A DNA stretch of 64,000 bases, taken from positions 1 to 64,000 of the forward strand of contig CACIHJ010000005.1 in NCBI GenBank assembly GCA_902586435.1, read 5' to 3'. The position numbers and the translations under genes are program-made. The DNA is from an uncultured Bacteroidota bacterium. Lineage in GTDB: Bacteria > Bacteroidota > Bacteroidia > Flavobacteriales > Flavobacteriaceae. Below are positions 42,593 to 51,198 of the stretch, in pieces. Below the pieces are notes generated by a model. The model did no database searches. It was given only the letters and a program-made list of their open reading frames with translations, and had not been told where the DNA came from. How positions within the stretch are numbered: the first letter of the stretch is position 1; every line of letters begins with the position of its first letter.

Positions 42593-43237
42593 CTAAATAA
42601 GTTTATTGATTATACTCTTCCTGCCAATAGTCTTTGTTATTATGTCATTGTTTATATCCCAGCCTCTAGCTGGAGAGAATTCTCTACCATAGTATATTAT
42701 TCTTAAGTGAAGGCCATTCCATTTATCTTTAGGAAAAATTCGTTTAGCATCTCTTTCTGTTTGAACTACATTCTTGCCATTTGATAAACCCCATCTATAC
42801 ATAAGTCTATGAATATGTGTGTCAACTGGAAATGCCGGTATTCCAAATGCTTGTGAAATAACAACTGATGCAGTTTTATGTCCAACTGCGGGTAAATATT
42901 CTAAATCTTCTAGGTTGTTAGGAACTTCTCCTTCATGTTTTTCAATTAAAATTTTAGACAATCCCCAAATCCCTTTTGATTTAGCTGGAGAAAGACCTAC
43001 AGGTTTTATAATATTTCTGATTTGATCAACAGATAATTTTATCATATCATAAGGATTGTCAGCTTTTTTAAATAAGAGAGGGGTTATCTCATTTACCTTC
43101 TTATCTGTGCTCTGAGCAGACAGAAGAACTGCAATTAAAAGCGTATAGGGATCTTTATGATTTAGAGGAATATCTAGTTTAGGATATATTGTCTCTAATT
43201 CATTTATTAAAAATTCTACTTTCTCTTTTAATTTCAT
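42593..43237 (-). CDS. nth: Endonuclease III-type DNA glycosylase, no iron-sulfur loop
   Basis: 214 residues. The helix-hairpin-helix L-P-A-V-G-H-K-T-A-S-V-V holds the catalytic Lys, and P-V-D-T-H-I-H-R the catalytic Asp. The C-terminal [4Fe-4S] Cys loop of classical Nth is absent: L-H-L-R-I-I-Y-Y-G-R-E-F-S-P-A-R-G is followed by a short tail with no cysteine. It removes oxidised pyrimidines in base-excision repair. The cluster-free form occurs in several Bacteroidota, so it is probably active. Divergent from the Bcp gene. Confidence 0.93.
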   Translation of the reverse strand: MKLKEKVEFLINELETIYPKLDIPLNHKDPYTLLIAVLLSAQSTDKKVNEITPLLFKKADNPYDMIKLSVDQIRNIIKPVGLSPAKSKGIWGLSKILIEKHEGEVPNNLEDLEYLPAVGHKTASVVISQAFGIPAFPVDTHIHRLMYRWGLSNGKNVVQTERDAKRIFPKDKWNGLHLRIIYYGREFSPARGWDINNDIITKTIGRKSIINKLI

Positions 43238-43263
43238 TTAACTATTTTTATTAAAAATATATT

Positions 43264-43713
43264 ATGTTAAAAATAGGAGAAAAAATACCAAATTTAGATT
43301 TAATTACACATAAGGGTGAAAAAATAAATTTGAATGACTTTAAAGGAAAAAAAATTGTTCTATTCTTTTATCCAAGAGCTAATACACCTGGGTGTACTGC
43401 AGAAGCGTGTAACTTAAATGATAACTATTCTGACTTTATAAATAAAGGTTATGAGATAATAGGTGTAAGTCCTGATGAGGTTAAGAAGCAAAATAATTTT
43501 GCTGAAAAATTTGGCTTTAAATATAATTTAATTGCGGATGACTCTAAAGAACTTATTAAGGCATTTGGAGTTTGGGGTAAGAAAAAGTTATATGGGAAAG
43601 AATATTTTGGTGTTATTAGGACAACATTTATAATTAATGAAGAAGGTAAAGTGGAGAGAGTAATTGAAAAGGTTAAAACTAAAGAACACTCAAGTCAGAT
43701 TCTAGAGAACTAG
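43264..43713 (+). CDS. bcp: Thioredoxin-dependent thiol peroxidase (Bcp type)
   Basis: 149 residues. Peroxidatic Cys44 lies in P-G-C-T-A-E-A and the resolving Cys49 five residues later (A-C-N), the arrangement of atypical 2-Cys Bcp/PrxQ enzymes. It reduces hydroperoxides in the cytoplasm using thioredoxin. Divergently placed next to nth with a 26-base gap; it converges on the conserved hypothetical gene with a 1-base gap. Confidence 0.94.
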   Translation: MLKIGEKIPNLDLITHKGEKINLNDFKGKKIVLFFYPRANTPGCTAEACNLNDNYSDFINKGYEIIGVSPDEVKKQNNFAEKFGFKYNLIADDSKELIKAFGVWGKKKLYGKEYFGVIRTTFIINEEGKVERVIEKVKTKEHSSQILEN

Positions 43714-43714
43714 T

Positions 43715-45145
43715 TTATTTATGCCCAAACATTTTCTTTTTTGTTATCATATCTGATATTCCAGTTGGCACCTTATCTTCCCAACCCCCTTTGTTTTCTT
43801 TTATTTTTTCAAGAATATTTTTTGAATAAATTTCAAGATATTCGGGAGTAAAATCATCTATATCAACAATTTTATTATTGTATTTGAAATATTTGTAAAA
43901 TTCTTTAACCTTTGTCTTTAATTTTAAAGTATTAGAGTTTATATAGCCTTTTTCATTACCATTTTTAGCTGGGTAGAGGTATATCTTCATATTATTATTA
44001 AAGATATTTCCAAATGCTTCAAGAATACCTCCACGAAGATCATCATAATATTGATCATCAAAGATTTCAACAAAATTTATAACACCCATTGTTAAGCCTA
44101 GTTGTTTTTTAGTGTATTGCGTTAAGTATTTCACAAGCTTGTAATATTCTTTGAAATTTGAGATTAAAACATTATGACCTAAAGAACTTAGTAATTTCGC
44201 TCTATCGAGAAAATCACTATCTTCTATTTCACCACTAGACCTTAAGTTAGAAAGCGTTATCTCAAATATTACTATAGTGTCTTCAGGGTCTACATTCTTT
44301 TCTTTAATAAATATTTCGTAAGATTTTTTAAACATCTCTTCATTAACTTTTGTAACAGGTCTAAAACTACCTCTTAGAGTTAATATGTTCTTTTTATATA
44401 AGACTTGAGCAGGAAGAACATTCATACCATCTTTGTTAAACATTACCGCATCTGTCATTCCAAGTTTAACAAGCTCAAGACTAATTAACCTATTATCTAT
44501 ATCTTTAAAAAGCGGTCCATTAAAATTTATTGTATCTATTTCAATTGCATCTTTATCTATTCCATCATATAGATATCTCATCATTTTTAGTGGTTCATCA
44601 TGTTTGTAAAAAGCCCCGTAAATTAGGTTAACGCCCATTATTCCAAGAACTTCTTGTTGAAGCTTTGCCTCATTCTGTTTAAATCTAACATGAAGAGATA
44701 TTTCAGAATACTCATCTTTTACTGATGTTTGAAACCTAATCCCCATCCATCCGTGACCTTTGAATTTTTTTACAAAATCAATTGTTGCAACAGTATTTGC
44801 ATAAACAAAGAAGAACCTATTAGGATATTTTTTTCTTGAAATTCTCTTCTCTAATAAGTCCATTTCATGATCAAGCATTTTAGAAAGGCGGTTTTGAGTA
44901 ACGTACCTTTTATCTTCTTCTTTACCATAAATTTGATCACTAAAATTCTTATCGTAAGCACTAATTGATTTTGCTACCGTTCCAGATGCACCTCCAGCTC
45001 TGTAGAAATGTCTTGCCACTTCTTGTCCTGCGCCAATCTCAGCAAAGGTTCCATAGATATTCTCGTTTAGATTAATACGTAAAGATTTCTTCGTAAGTGA
45101 AGGTTCTGGATCTAATTCTTTATCACCTGGTAGAATGACAGACAT
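43715..45145 (-). CDS. Conserved flavobacterial protein of unknown function
   Basis: 476 residues, no signal peptide and no membrane span. Recognisable only as a conserved hypothetical of this lineage: features include G-A-G-Q-E-V-A-R-H-F-Y-R-A-G-G-A-S-G-T near residue 38, G-H-G-W-M-G-I-R-F-Q-T in the middle and many charged helices. The glycine-rich A-G-G-A-S-G-T resembles no catalytic motif I can name. Automated labels for relatives are inconsistent, and I do not assign a function. It has its own TAATTTTG promoter box. Confidence 0.85.
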   Translation of the reverse strand: MSVILPGDKELDPEPSLTKKSLRINLNENIYGTFAEIGAGQEVARHFYRAGGASGTVAKSISAYDKNFSDQIYGKEEDKRYVTQNRLSKMLDHEMDLLEKRISRKKYPNRFFFVYANTVATIDFVKKFKGHGWMGIRFQTSVKDEYSEISLHVRFKQNEAKLQQEVLGIMGVNLIYGAFYKHDEPLKMMRYLYDGIDKDAIEIDTINFNGPLFKDIDNRLISLELVKLGMTDAVMFNKDGMNVLPAQVLYKKNILTLRGSFRPVTKVNEEMFKKSYEIFIKEKNVDPEDTIVIFEITLSNLRSSGEIEDSDFLDRAKLLSSLGHNVLISNFKEYYKLVKYLTQYTKKQLGLTMGVINFVEIFDDQYYDDLRGGILEAFGNIFNNNMKIYLYPAKNGNEKGYINSNTLKLKTKVKEFYKYFKYNNKIVDIDDFTPEYLEIYSKNILEKIKENKGGWEDKVPTGISDMITKKKMFGHK

Positions 45146-45158
45146 CCTTAGTTTTTTA

Positions 45159-45166
45159 CAAAATTA
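45159..45166 (-). promoter_or_regulatory. -7 box TAATTTTG
   Basis: Exact TAnnTTTG on the minus strand, 13 bases before the start at 45145. Confidence 0.55.
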
Positions 45167-45212
45167 CAAAGATTGTTTAACTTAAAGCAATAAATTGTGA
45201 TAGATTTAAGTA

Positions 45213-45983
45213 ATGATTAAAATAACTTTTTTAGGAACTGGGACTTCTCAAGGCATACCTGTCATAGGAAGTGATCATCCCGTTTCCTTAAGTGAGAATT
45301 TAAAAGATAAAAGACTTAGGTCTTCAGTATTAATTTCTTGGGATAATTTTAACTTACTTATTGATTGTGGTCCTGATTTTAGGCAACAGATGATAAGATC
45401 TAATTGTAGTAAACTTGATTCAGTATTATTTACTCATGAACATGCTGATCATACATCAGGATTAGATGATATAAGACCTTTTTCTTATAGACAAGGTAAA
45501 ATCCCAATCTATCTTCACAAAAGAGTCTTAAATTCACTTGAAACAAGATTTGCTTATATTTTTAATGAGAACCAAAGATATGCTGGAGCTCCAGAATTTA
45601 CAGTTAATTTGATAGATAAAGAAAATAAATTTGAAATAGGAGGAAAGGCTATTACACCAGTTGAAGTATTGCACCAGAAGTTACCTATCTTGGGTTTTAG
45701 AATTGAAAATTTTGCCTATTTAACAGATGTCAAGACAATAGAGTCTAAAGAAATTGATAAAATTTATGATCTAGATGTATTGGTCTTAAATGCTTTAAGA
45801 TTCGAGCCACACCCAACTCATCTGAATATTGATGAAGCATGTGAAATTATTGATAAGATAAAGCCAAAAAAAACATATTTAACACATATTAGTCACAATA
45901 TGGGATTTCATGATGAAGTGTCAAAAAAACTTCCAGAAAATGTCTACTTGTCATATGATGGTCTCGAAATTAAAATTAGCTAA
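45213..45983 (+). CDS. Metallo-beta-lactamase-fold hydrolase (PhnP-like)
   Basis: 256 residues. The start T-F-L-G-T-G-T-S-Q-G-I-P, the metal motif T-H-E-H-A-D-H-T-S-G and the downstream V-E-V-L-H, L-T-D-V and L-T-H-I-S-H-N segments are those of PhnP/RNase-Z-like MBL hydrolases acting on cyclic or linear phosphodiesters. Cytoplasmic. Convergent with the esterase gene, overlapping by 4 bases. Confidence 0.9.
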   Translation: MIKITFLGTGTSQGIPVIGSDHPVSLSENLKDKRLRSSVLISWDNFNLLIDCGPDFRQQMIRSNCSKLDSVLFTHEHADHTSGLDDIRPFSYRQGKIPIYLHKRVLNSLETRFAYIFNENQRYAGAPEFTVNLIDKENKFEIGGKAITPVEVLHQKLPILGFRIENFAYLTDVKTIESKEIDKIYDLDVLVLNALRFEPHPTHLNIDEACEIIDKIKPKKTYLTHISHNMGFHDEVSKKLPENVYLSYDGLEIKIS

Positions 45984-46624
45984 ATATTTGTGCTATCTAT
46001 CCATTTTAGCATACTAGAAAGATTATCTTGATTAATTGTGTGACCTGATTTAAATTCCTCAAATGTTATATTATCATTACACTTAATTAGTTCTAATATT
46101 GCTTCTTTAACTAAAGAAATGGGAATAATATCATCATATAAACCATGAGAGGTATATGCTAAAATATTGTTGTATTTGTCAATCTTACTATTAAATGTAT
46201 CTAGGTTTATATATGAACTAATAGGTAAAATTCTTCTAATTTTTCTAGAATAGTCTAAACCTAATTTCCAACAAATACTACCTCCTTGACTAAATCCGAG
46301 AACAGTAATGTCAGACTTATTTAATCCATGCTCTCCTGATAATTTATCAATATTCTTAATAATTATATCAGCAATATTATCTACATCATCTTTCTTCTTA
46401 TAATATGATCTGTTAATTATGTCTGCTTGATCTACTTCAAACCAAGTGAATCCGCCAAATGGAAGTTTGATAGGTGCCTCTAAGGAAATAACTGTATGGT
46501 CTTTTGGTAAGAATCCTTCTAATGAAAAGAGATCTTCTTTATTGCTTCCATATCCATGAAGTAAAAATATACTAGGACTATCTTTTTTAGATTCGGAATG
46601 TCTAATCAGATAATTTAAATCCAT
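45980..46624 (-). CDS. Alpha/beta hydrolase, carboxylesterase/phospholipase type
   Basis: 214 residues without signal. L-H-G-Y-G-S-N-K-E-D-L (oxyanion region), nucleophile Ser in L-G-F-S-Q-G-G, and a late His in F-E-E-F-K-S-G-H-T-I-N identify a YpfH-like esterase. Likely hydrolyses short carboxylic esters in the cytoplasm. It overlaps the dihydroorotase-like gene by 10 bases and is probably co-transcribed with it. Confidence 0.85.
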   Translation of the reverse strand: MDLNYLIRHSESKKDSPSIFLLHGYGSNKEDLFSLEGFLPKDHTVISLEAPIKLPFGGFTWFEVDQADIINRSYYKKKDDVDNIADIIIKNIDKLSGEHGLNKSDITVLGFSQGGSICWKLGLDYSRKIRRILPISSYINLDTFNSKIDKYNNILAYTSHGLYDDIIPISLVKEAILELIKCNDNITFEEFKSGHTINQDNLSSMLKWIDSTNI

Positions 46625-47877
46625 AGTTTACTCTCATATAAATTGTTGTTGTTTATAACCCCATAAACCTTTCCATTCATTTTTTGGCCTATAAAAGCAC
46701 AATTTTTTGAAGTTGATAGTATATGTTCTTCTTTAAAAGTATATGTAAAGTCAGGGTCAAATAATGTCATCTCAGCTTTTGAGCCTACTTGTATTTTATT
46801 CTGAGTAATAGATAAATTATTTTTACCTCTGGTAAGAATGTCGATTGTTTTGTCTAATGGAAACATATTTGATAACCCTCCAAACATACATTCTAATCCA
46901 ATACTTCCAGAAAGGGCATTATCAAATTCTACTTTTTTATTATCAATGTCAATAGGCTCATGCATACTTGTAACGTAGTTTATTGTGCCGTCAAGCAGAG
47001 CTTTCTTTAATTTATTTGAATCTTCTTTAGATCTGAGAGGAGGAGATAATTTTAAGTTTGTATTGTAATCTAATAAGTCTTTTTCATTTAAAATTAGATG
47101 AGCTAGACTAACACTAGATGTTACATTTAATCCTTTTTTCTTGGCATCCATAATCATATTTATACTTTTCTCTGTAGAGATATAAGGAATATGTAAATTA
47201 CCGCCTGTATACTCGAGGATTTCAAGATCTCTAAAAATTTGTATAGACTCAGAAACATTAGGTATACCTTTAAGACCTAATGAGGTACTTATTATTCCCT
47301 CATTCATTACACCATTAGAGGATAAACTATCATCACTAGGATATGAAATAACTATTCCTCCAAAACTTTTAGAATATTCTAGAGCAATTTTTATAAGACT
47401 TGAATCCTTAATCGATTTTTTGTGATCCCCATAGGCAATAGCTCCAGCTAATTTCATATCATATAGTGAGGCCAACTCCTTACCTCCAGCATTTAATGTT
47501 AAATTCCCAATGGGGTAAAGCGTTGTTGTATGATTTTTTGATTTTTTAATAATATGAGAAACTGAGGAATGAGAATCATTTAAAGGGTTTGTATCTGGAT
47601 TTAGCAGCAAACAGGTAAAACCACTTGAGGAAGCTGTGTTTAAACCATTTTCAATGTTTTCCCTTTCTTCATAACCTGGCTCACCAAAGGAAACAGATGT
47701 GTCTAGCCAACCTTCAGATATATGAAGATTTTTATATTTAATTATCTTGTCTGCCTTAGATTCAATTTTATCAGAAATATCAGTAATAAAACCATTTTCA
47801 ATTAATATATCTTTTGTTTTGAAATTTAGGTCACTTGTCTTATCAACAAGTGTTGCTGATTTTATAAGAAGTTTCAT
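46615..47877 (-). CDS. Dihydroorotase-like protein lacking metal-binding residues
   Basis: 420 residues of the amidohydrolase superfamily, closest in layout to dihydroorotase (P-D-T-N-P, P-P-L-R-S, D-G-T-I-N-Y). The metal ligands are missing: the H-x-H after the first strand reads D-T-S-V-S-F-G-E-P-G (59-68); the later histidine positions read H-I-P-Y-I-S-T and S-L-A-H-L; and the catalytic D-H-A-P-H is S-M-H-E-P. It may be a non-catalytic partner of aspartate carbamoyltransferase, as known for inactive PyrC-like subunits, or a separate protein. The active PyrC is not in the window. Confidence 0.8.
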   Translation of the reverse strand: MKLLIKSATLVDKTSDLNFKTKDILIENGFITDISDKIESKADKIIKYKNLHISEGWLDTSVSFGEPGYEERENIENGLNTASSSGFTCLLLNPDTNPLNDSHSSVSHIIKKSKNHTTTLYPIGNLTLNAGGKELASLYDMKLAGAIAYGDHKKSIKDSSLIKIALEYSKSFGGIVISYPSDDSLSSNGVMNEGIISTSLGLKGIPNVSESIQIFRDLEILEYTGGNLHIPYISTEKSINMIMDAKKKGLNVTSSVSLAHLILNEKDLLDYNTNLKLSPPLRSKEDSNKLKKALLDGTINYVTSMHEPIDIDNKKVEFDNALSGSIGLECMFGGLSNMFPLDKTIDILTRGKNNLSITQNKIQVGSKAEMTLFDPDFTYTFKEEHILSTSKNCAFIGQKMNGKVYGVINNNNLYESKLWI

Positions 47878-47940
47878 ACTTTCTAGGGAAATTCCCAGAC
47901 AAAATTAATAAACTAATTTATATAAGAAAGAAAGACTGCA

Positions 47941-48705
47941 CTAAAACTTTTCATTAACACCAAGCCCGAATAATGCAAAATCATATTTTACTGGATCTTC
48001 TCTGTCCATCTCTCTTAGCTTTTTATCTAATTCATTTACAGCTAAATAATCATTTTGAGCTCTTTTTAATAAACCAAGTTTTCTTGCTATGTTACCTGTA
48101 TGGATATCTAATGGACACGATAGTTGTGAAGGAGAAATAGATTTCCATAATCCAAAATCTACACCCTTCTTATTTGATCTTACCATCCACCTTAAAAACA
48201 TATTAAATCTTTTTGCAGCCGAACCATTTGATGGATCAGGGAGATGTTTTTTTGTTCTTTTCTTGTGGTTTAACTTAAAAAAGATTTTTTTAAAATTTGA
48301 TATTCTCTCCTGAAGATTTTCACCATTACTAGGATTTGACATTATTCCCTCTATCCCATTATAATTAGTATAAATATTCTTAAGTGACTTAATAAAATAA
48401 ACTAAGTCTTCGGAGTTAAATGTTCTATGAATAGATCCATTTATGTTTTTTAAGTCATTGTATGAATGATTTAATATAAAGTCAGAAGGGGAGTGATCTA
48501 GTAAATCTATTATTTTATATCCACTATTAATAATTGATTTCCTATTCCCCCAAGAAATTATTGATATAAGAAATCCTGATATTTCAGTATCTAATTTACT
48601 ATCGAATTGATGAGGAATTAAAATAGGATCGTTTTGAATAAATTGTTTTTGTTCGTAAAAGTCTGCTTTTTCATCCAAAAATTCTTTTAATTCTTGAGAT
48701 GTCAT
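47941..48705 (-). CDS. TIGR02757 (DUF2400) family protein
   Basis: 254 residues. Recognised by I-S-I-I-S-W-G-N-R-K-S-I, H-R-T-F-N-S-E-D-L-V-Y-F, K-R-F-N-M-F-L-R-W-M-V-R and the helix-hairpin-like end P-L-D-I-H-T-G-N-I-A-R-K-L-G-L, as in this Bacteroidota-wide family of unknown function. The pattern is distantly reminiscent of helix-hairpin-helix DNA glycosylases, which would suggest nucleic-acid handling; that is inference. Coupled to lolD by a 4-base overlap. Confidence 0.9.
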   Translation of the reverse strand: MTSQELKEFLDEKADFYEQKQFIQNDPILIPHQFDSKLDTEISGFLISIISWGNRKSIINSGYKIIDLLDHSPSDFILNHSYNDLKNINGSIHRTFNSEDLVYFIKSLKNIYTNYNGIEGIMSNPSNGENLQERISNFKKIFFKLNHKKRTKKHLPDPSNGSAAKRFNMFLRWMVRSNKKGVDFGLWKSISPSQLSCPLDIHTGNIARKLGLLKRAQNDYLAVNELDKKLREMDREDPVKYDFALFGLGVNEKF

Positions 48706-49391
48706 TTAGCGCTTTTTCCTAATGAGATTTTACCATCATTAATTATAAAGTGTTTATCCGCTCCCTTAGCTAAAGATTGATCATGGGTAACTATTATAAA
48801 GGTTCCTCCAAAACGCTTTCTATAATTCCAAAAAATATTATAAATAGTCTCGGTGTTTTTAGAGTCTAAGTTCCCGCTTGGTTCATCTGCAAGAATAATC
48901 TCAGGGTTATTAATCAGTGATCTTGCAATAGATACTCTTTGTTTCTCACCTCCTGATAAAGTTGCTGGTTTCATCTTAACCTTGTCTTCAAGGCCCAATA
49001 TCTCAAATAAACTCATAGCTCTATCCTCTATTTCACTGATATTTTTACTGTTATCTATCCATCCTGGAAGGCAAACATTTTCTAAACATGTAAATTCTGG
49101 AAGCAATTCATGAAATTGAAATACAAATCCAATATTTTTATTTCTAAATTTTGAAAGTTCTCTATCGTCTAATGTAAAAATATCTGTGTTACATATTTTA
49201 AGAGAAGATTTATCTTTAAAGTCTGGGGTTTCAATTGTTCCAAGTATATTAAGTAGGGTAGTCTTTCCAGCACCTGAAGAGCCGGTAATCACAATAATTT
49301 CCCCTTGATTAATTGATAGGTCAACAGAATCTAGAACTTTTGAGCTATCAAAACTCTTAGAAATATTTTTCGCTGATAATATCTTTTGCAT
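48702..49391 (-). CDS. lolD: ABC transporter ATP-binding protein (LolD-like)
   Basis: 229 residues: Walker A G-S-S-G-A-G-K-T-T-L, signature L-S-G-G-E-K-Q-R-V-S-I-A-R, Walker B I-I-L-A-D-E-P-S-G-N-L-D and the H-loop V-T-H-D. The E-P-S-G-N-L-D form is typical of the MacB/LolD class. As LolD it would power release of outer-membrane lipoproteins, fitting the many lipoproteins here. The membrane partners (LolC/E) are not in the window, so substrate assignment is tentative. Confidence 0.85.
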   Translation of the reverse strand: MQKILSAKNISKSFDSSKVLDSVDLSINQGEIIVITGSSGAGKTTLLNILGTIETPDFKDKSSLKICNTDIFTLDDRELSKFRNKNIGFVFQFHELLPEFTCLENVCLPGWIDNSKNISEIEDRAMSLFEILGLEDKVKMKPATLSGGEKQRVSIARSLINNPEIILADEPSGNLDSKNTETIYNIFWNYRKRFGGTFIIVTHDQSLAKGADKHFIINDGKISLGKSAK

Positions 49392-49430
49392 AATTTTACA
49401 ATATTAATATTTTTTGATTTAAAATCTAAG

Positions 49431-49958
49431 ATGATAAGGACTATATATTTTGGAGGTGGTTGTTTCTGGTGTGTAGAATCAATATATCTTAAAATAAATG
49501 GAGTTGTTGATGTAAAGCCTGGATATATGGGAGGATCAACTATTAATCCTACTTATGAAGAGGTTTGCGAAGGAAGCACTGACCATGTTGAGGTTGCTAA
49601 AGTTATGTTTGATGAAACTATAACATTAAGCGATTTATTAAAAGTTTTTTTTTCAATTCATGATCCGACAACACTTAATAGACAGGGTGCTGATGTTGGC
49701 ACTCAATATAGATCAGCAATTTTTTGTGAAATTTCAGATAGAGCTCAGATAATTGACTTTATTAAAAACATTGAAAAATCTGATATTTTTAAAGATAACA
49801 TAGTGACTGAAGTCAATGAAGTTGTCGAATTTTACGAAGCTGAAGAATATCACCATAACTACTTTAAAAACAACCCGAATAACAGTTATTGTCAAATCGT
49901 TGTATCTCCAAAAATTGAAAAATTCAATAAGGAATTCTCTTCATTAATCTCGAAATAG
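49431..49958 (+). CDS. msrA: Peptide methionine sulfoxide reductase A
   Basis: 175 residues from M-I-R-T-I-Y-F; the frame is open further upstream, but this start gives the family's usual length. The catalytic Cys11 is in G-G-G-C-F-W-C, with G-Y-M-G-G, Y-E-E-V-C, H-V-E-V-A-K-V and H-D-P-T-T-L-N-R-Q-G-A-D-V-G-T-Q-Y-R as further MsrA signatures. Repairs oxidised methionine in proteins. Converges on the DUF6787-like gene, overlapping by 15 bases. Confidence 0.95.
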   Translation: MIRTIYFGGGCFWCVESIYLKINGVVDVKPGYMGGSTINPTYEEVCEGSTDHVEVAKVMFDETITLSDLLKVFFSIHDPTTLNRQGADVGTQYRSAIFCEISDRAQIIDFIKNIEKSDIFKDNIVTEVNEVVEFYEAEEYHHNYFKNNPNNSYCQIVVSPKIEKFNKEFSSLISK

Positions 49959-50246
49959 AAAACCAAAACCAAACAGTTTCATAAATTTCTTGACGAACTT
50001 AAAGAAGAAGTTAAATTGAAAAAAAATAAATCCAAAAAAAAGTAAAAGGACTTGGTAAATTGGCATTATAATAATTAATTGAAGAATAAATTTTAAAAAT
50101 CCATTTATATTAAGATCACCAAAAAGATATTCGATTGTAGGCCCAGATATAGCGGCACTTACCGAACCTGTTATCCCAAATACAATAAAGATTATTACTA
50201 ATTGAAAGTTAGAAGTAATTCCCCATTTTTCCTTTAATTTTTTCAT
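49944..50246 (-). CDS. DUF6787-like small membrane protein
   Basis: 100 residues, three hydrophobic segments (L-V-I-I-F-I-V-F-G-I-T-G, I-L-Q-L-I-I-I-M-P-I-Y-Q-V-L-L-L, and F-F-G-F-I-F-F-Q-F) with the W-G-I-T-S-N start and the closing K-L-F-G-F-G characteristic of a small flavobacterial membrane family. Function unknown. It overlaps the end of serA by 4 bases, so it is probably the last gene of the serC-serA transcript. Confidence 0.75.
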   Translation of the reverse strand: MKKLKEKWGITSNFQLVIIFIVFGITGSVSAAISGPTIEYLFGDLNINGFLKFILQLIIIMPIYQVLLLFFGFIFFQFNFFFKFVKKFMKLFGFGFLFRD

Positions 50247-51193
50247 TTTAATAGTTTAATAATTTTATCAGCTAACTCAATGCCAATTCTATCTTGTGCT
50301 TCAAGAGTAGCAGCACCTATATGAGGTGATAATGAAATCTTAGAATTCATTAGTATTTTAATTTTAGGTTTAGGCTCATCTTCAAAGGTGTCTATTGCTG
50401 CAAATGCCAATTTATTAGAGTCTAAGGCTTTTAATAATTCCTCTTCATTTATTACACCTCCTCTAGCAAGATTAACAATTCCTGAGCCATCTTTCATTAG
50501 ACTTATTTCTTTTTTATCAATTAAATATTTATCTGAGGCAGGTACATGTAGAGTCACAAAATCAGAACTTTTTAATAAAACATCAATTTTTGTTGAATTT
50601 AGTTTGAAATTCAATTTTTGATTATCGAAGTATTTGATCTCTATTTCCTGCTCACTAATAAACTTATCAGAGAATAATACTTTCATTCCTATACCAATTG
50701 CAATTTTAGCAACTTCTTGTCCAATTCTTCCAAATCCAATTATTCCAAGGGTTTTTCCATGAAGCTCACGTCCAGCAGCACTAGATTTTTTTAAATCTTT
50801 AAAATGTGTATCTCCTTCTAACGGCATATCTCTATTAGAATTATGGATAAACCTAACACAGCCAAATAAATGAGAAAAAACTAATTCTGCAACAGATTTA
50901 GAGGATGCGGCAGGAGTGTTAATTACTTCTATATTTTTTGATTTAGCATAGTCTACATCAATATTATCCATTCCAACACCTCCTCTTCCAATAATCTTTA
51001 ATCCTTTGCATTCATCAATAATATCTTTTCTAACTTGTGTAGCACTTCTTACTAATAATACTGTAATATTATTATCATTTATAAACTTAGGTAATTGTTC
51101 CTGTGCTACTTTAGTTAATTCAACGTCAAATCCATTCTTTTCAAGAAGTTCTACTCCTGATCTAGATATTCCGTCATTTGCTAATACTTTCAT
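50243..51193 (-). CDS. serA: D-3-phosphoglycerate dehydrogenase
   Basis: 316 residues, short form without ACT domain. The Rossmann motif is G-I-I-G-F-G-R-I-G-Q, preceded by L-H-G-K-T-L; catalytic Arg, Glu and His fall in N-L-A-R-G-G-V, F-E-D-E-P and L-S-P-H-I-G-A. First step of serine synthesis: 3-phosphoglycerate to 3-phosphohydroxypyruvate. Five bases after serC, so the two form an operon for serine biosynthesis. Confidence 0.93.
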   Translation of the reverse strand: MKVLANDGISRSGVELLEKNGFDVELTKVAQEQLPKFINDNNITVLLVRSATQVRKDIIDECKGLKIIGRGGVGMDNIDVDYAKSKNIEVINTPAASSKSVAELVFSHLFGCVRFIHNSNRDMPLEGDTHFKDLKKSSAAGRELHGKTLGIIGFGRIGQEVAKIAIGIGMKVLFSDKFISEQEIEIKYFDNQKLNFKLNSTKIDVLLKSSDFVTLHVPASDKYLIDKKEISLMKDGSGIVNLARGGVINEEELLKALDSNKLAFAAIDTFEDEPKPKIKILMNSKISLSPHIGAATLEAQDRIGIELADKIIKLLK

Positions 51194-51198
51194 GTATT

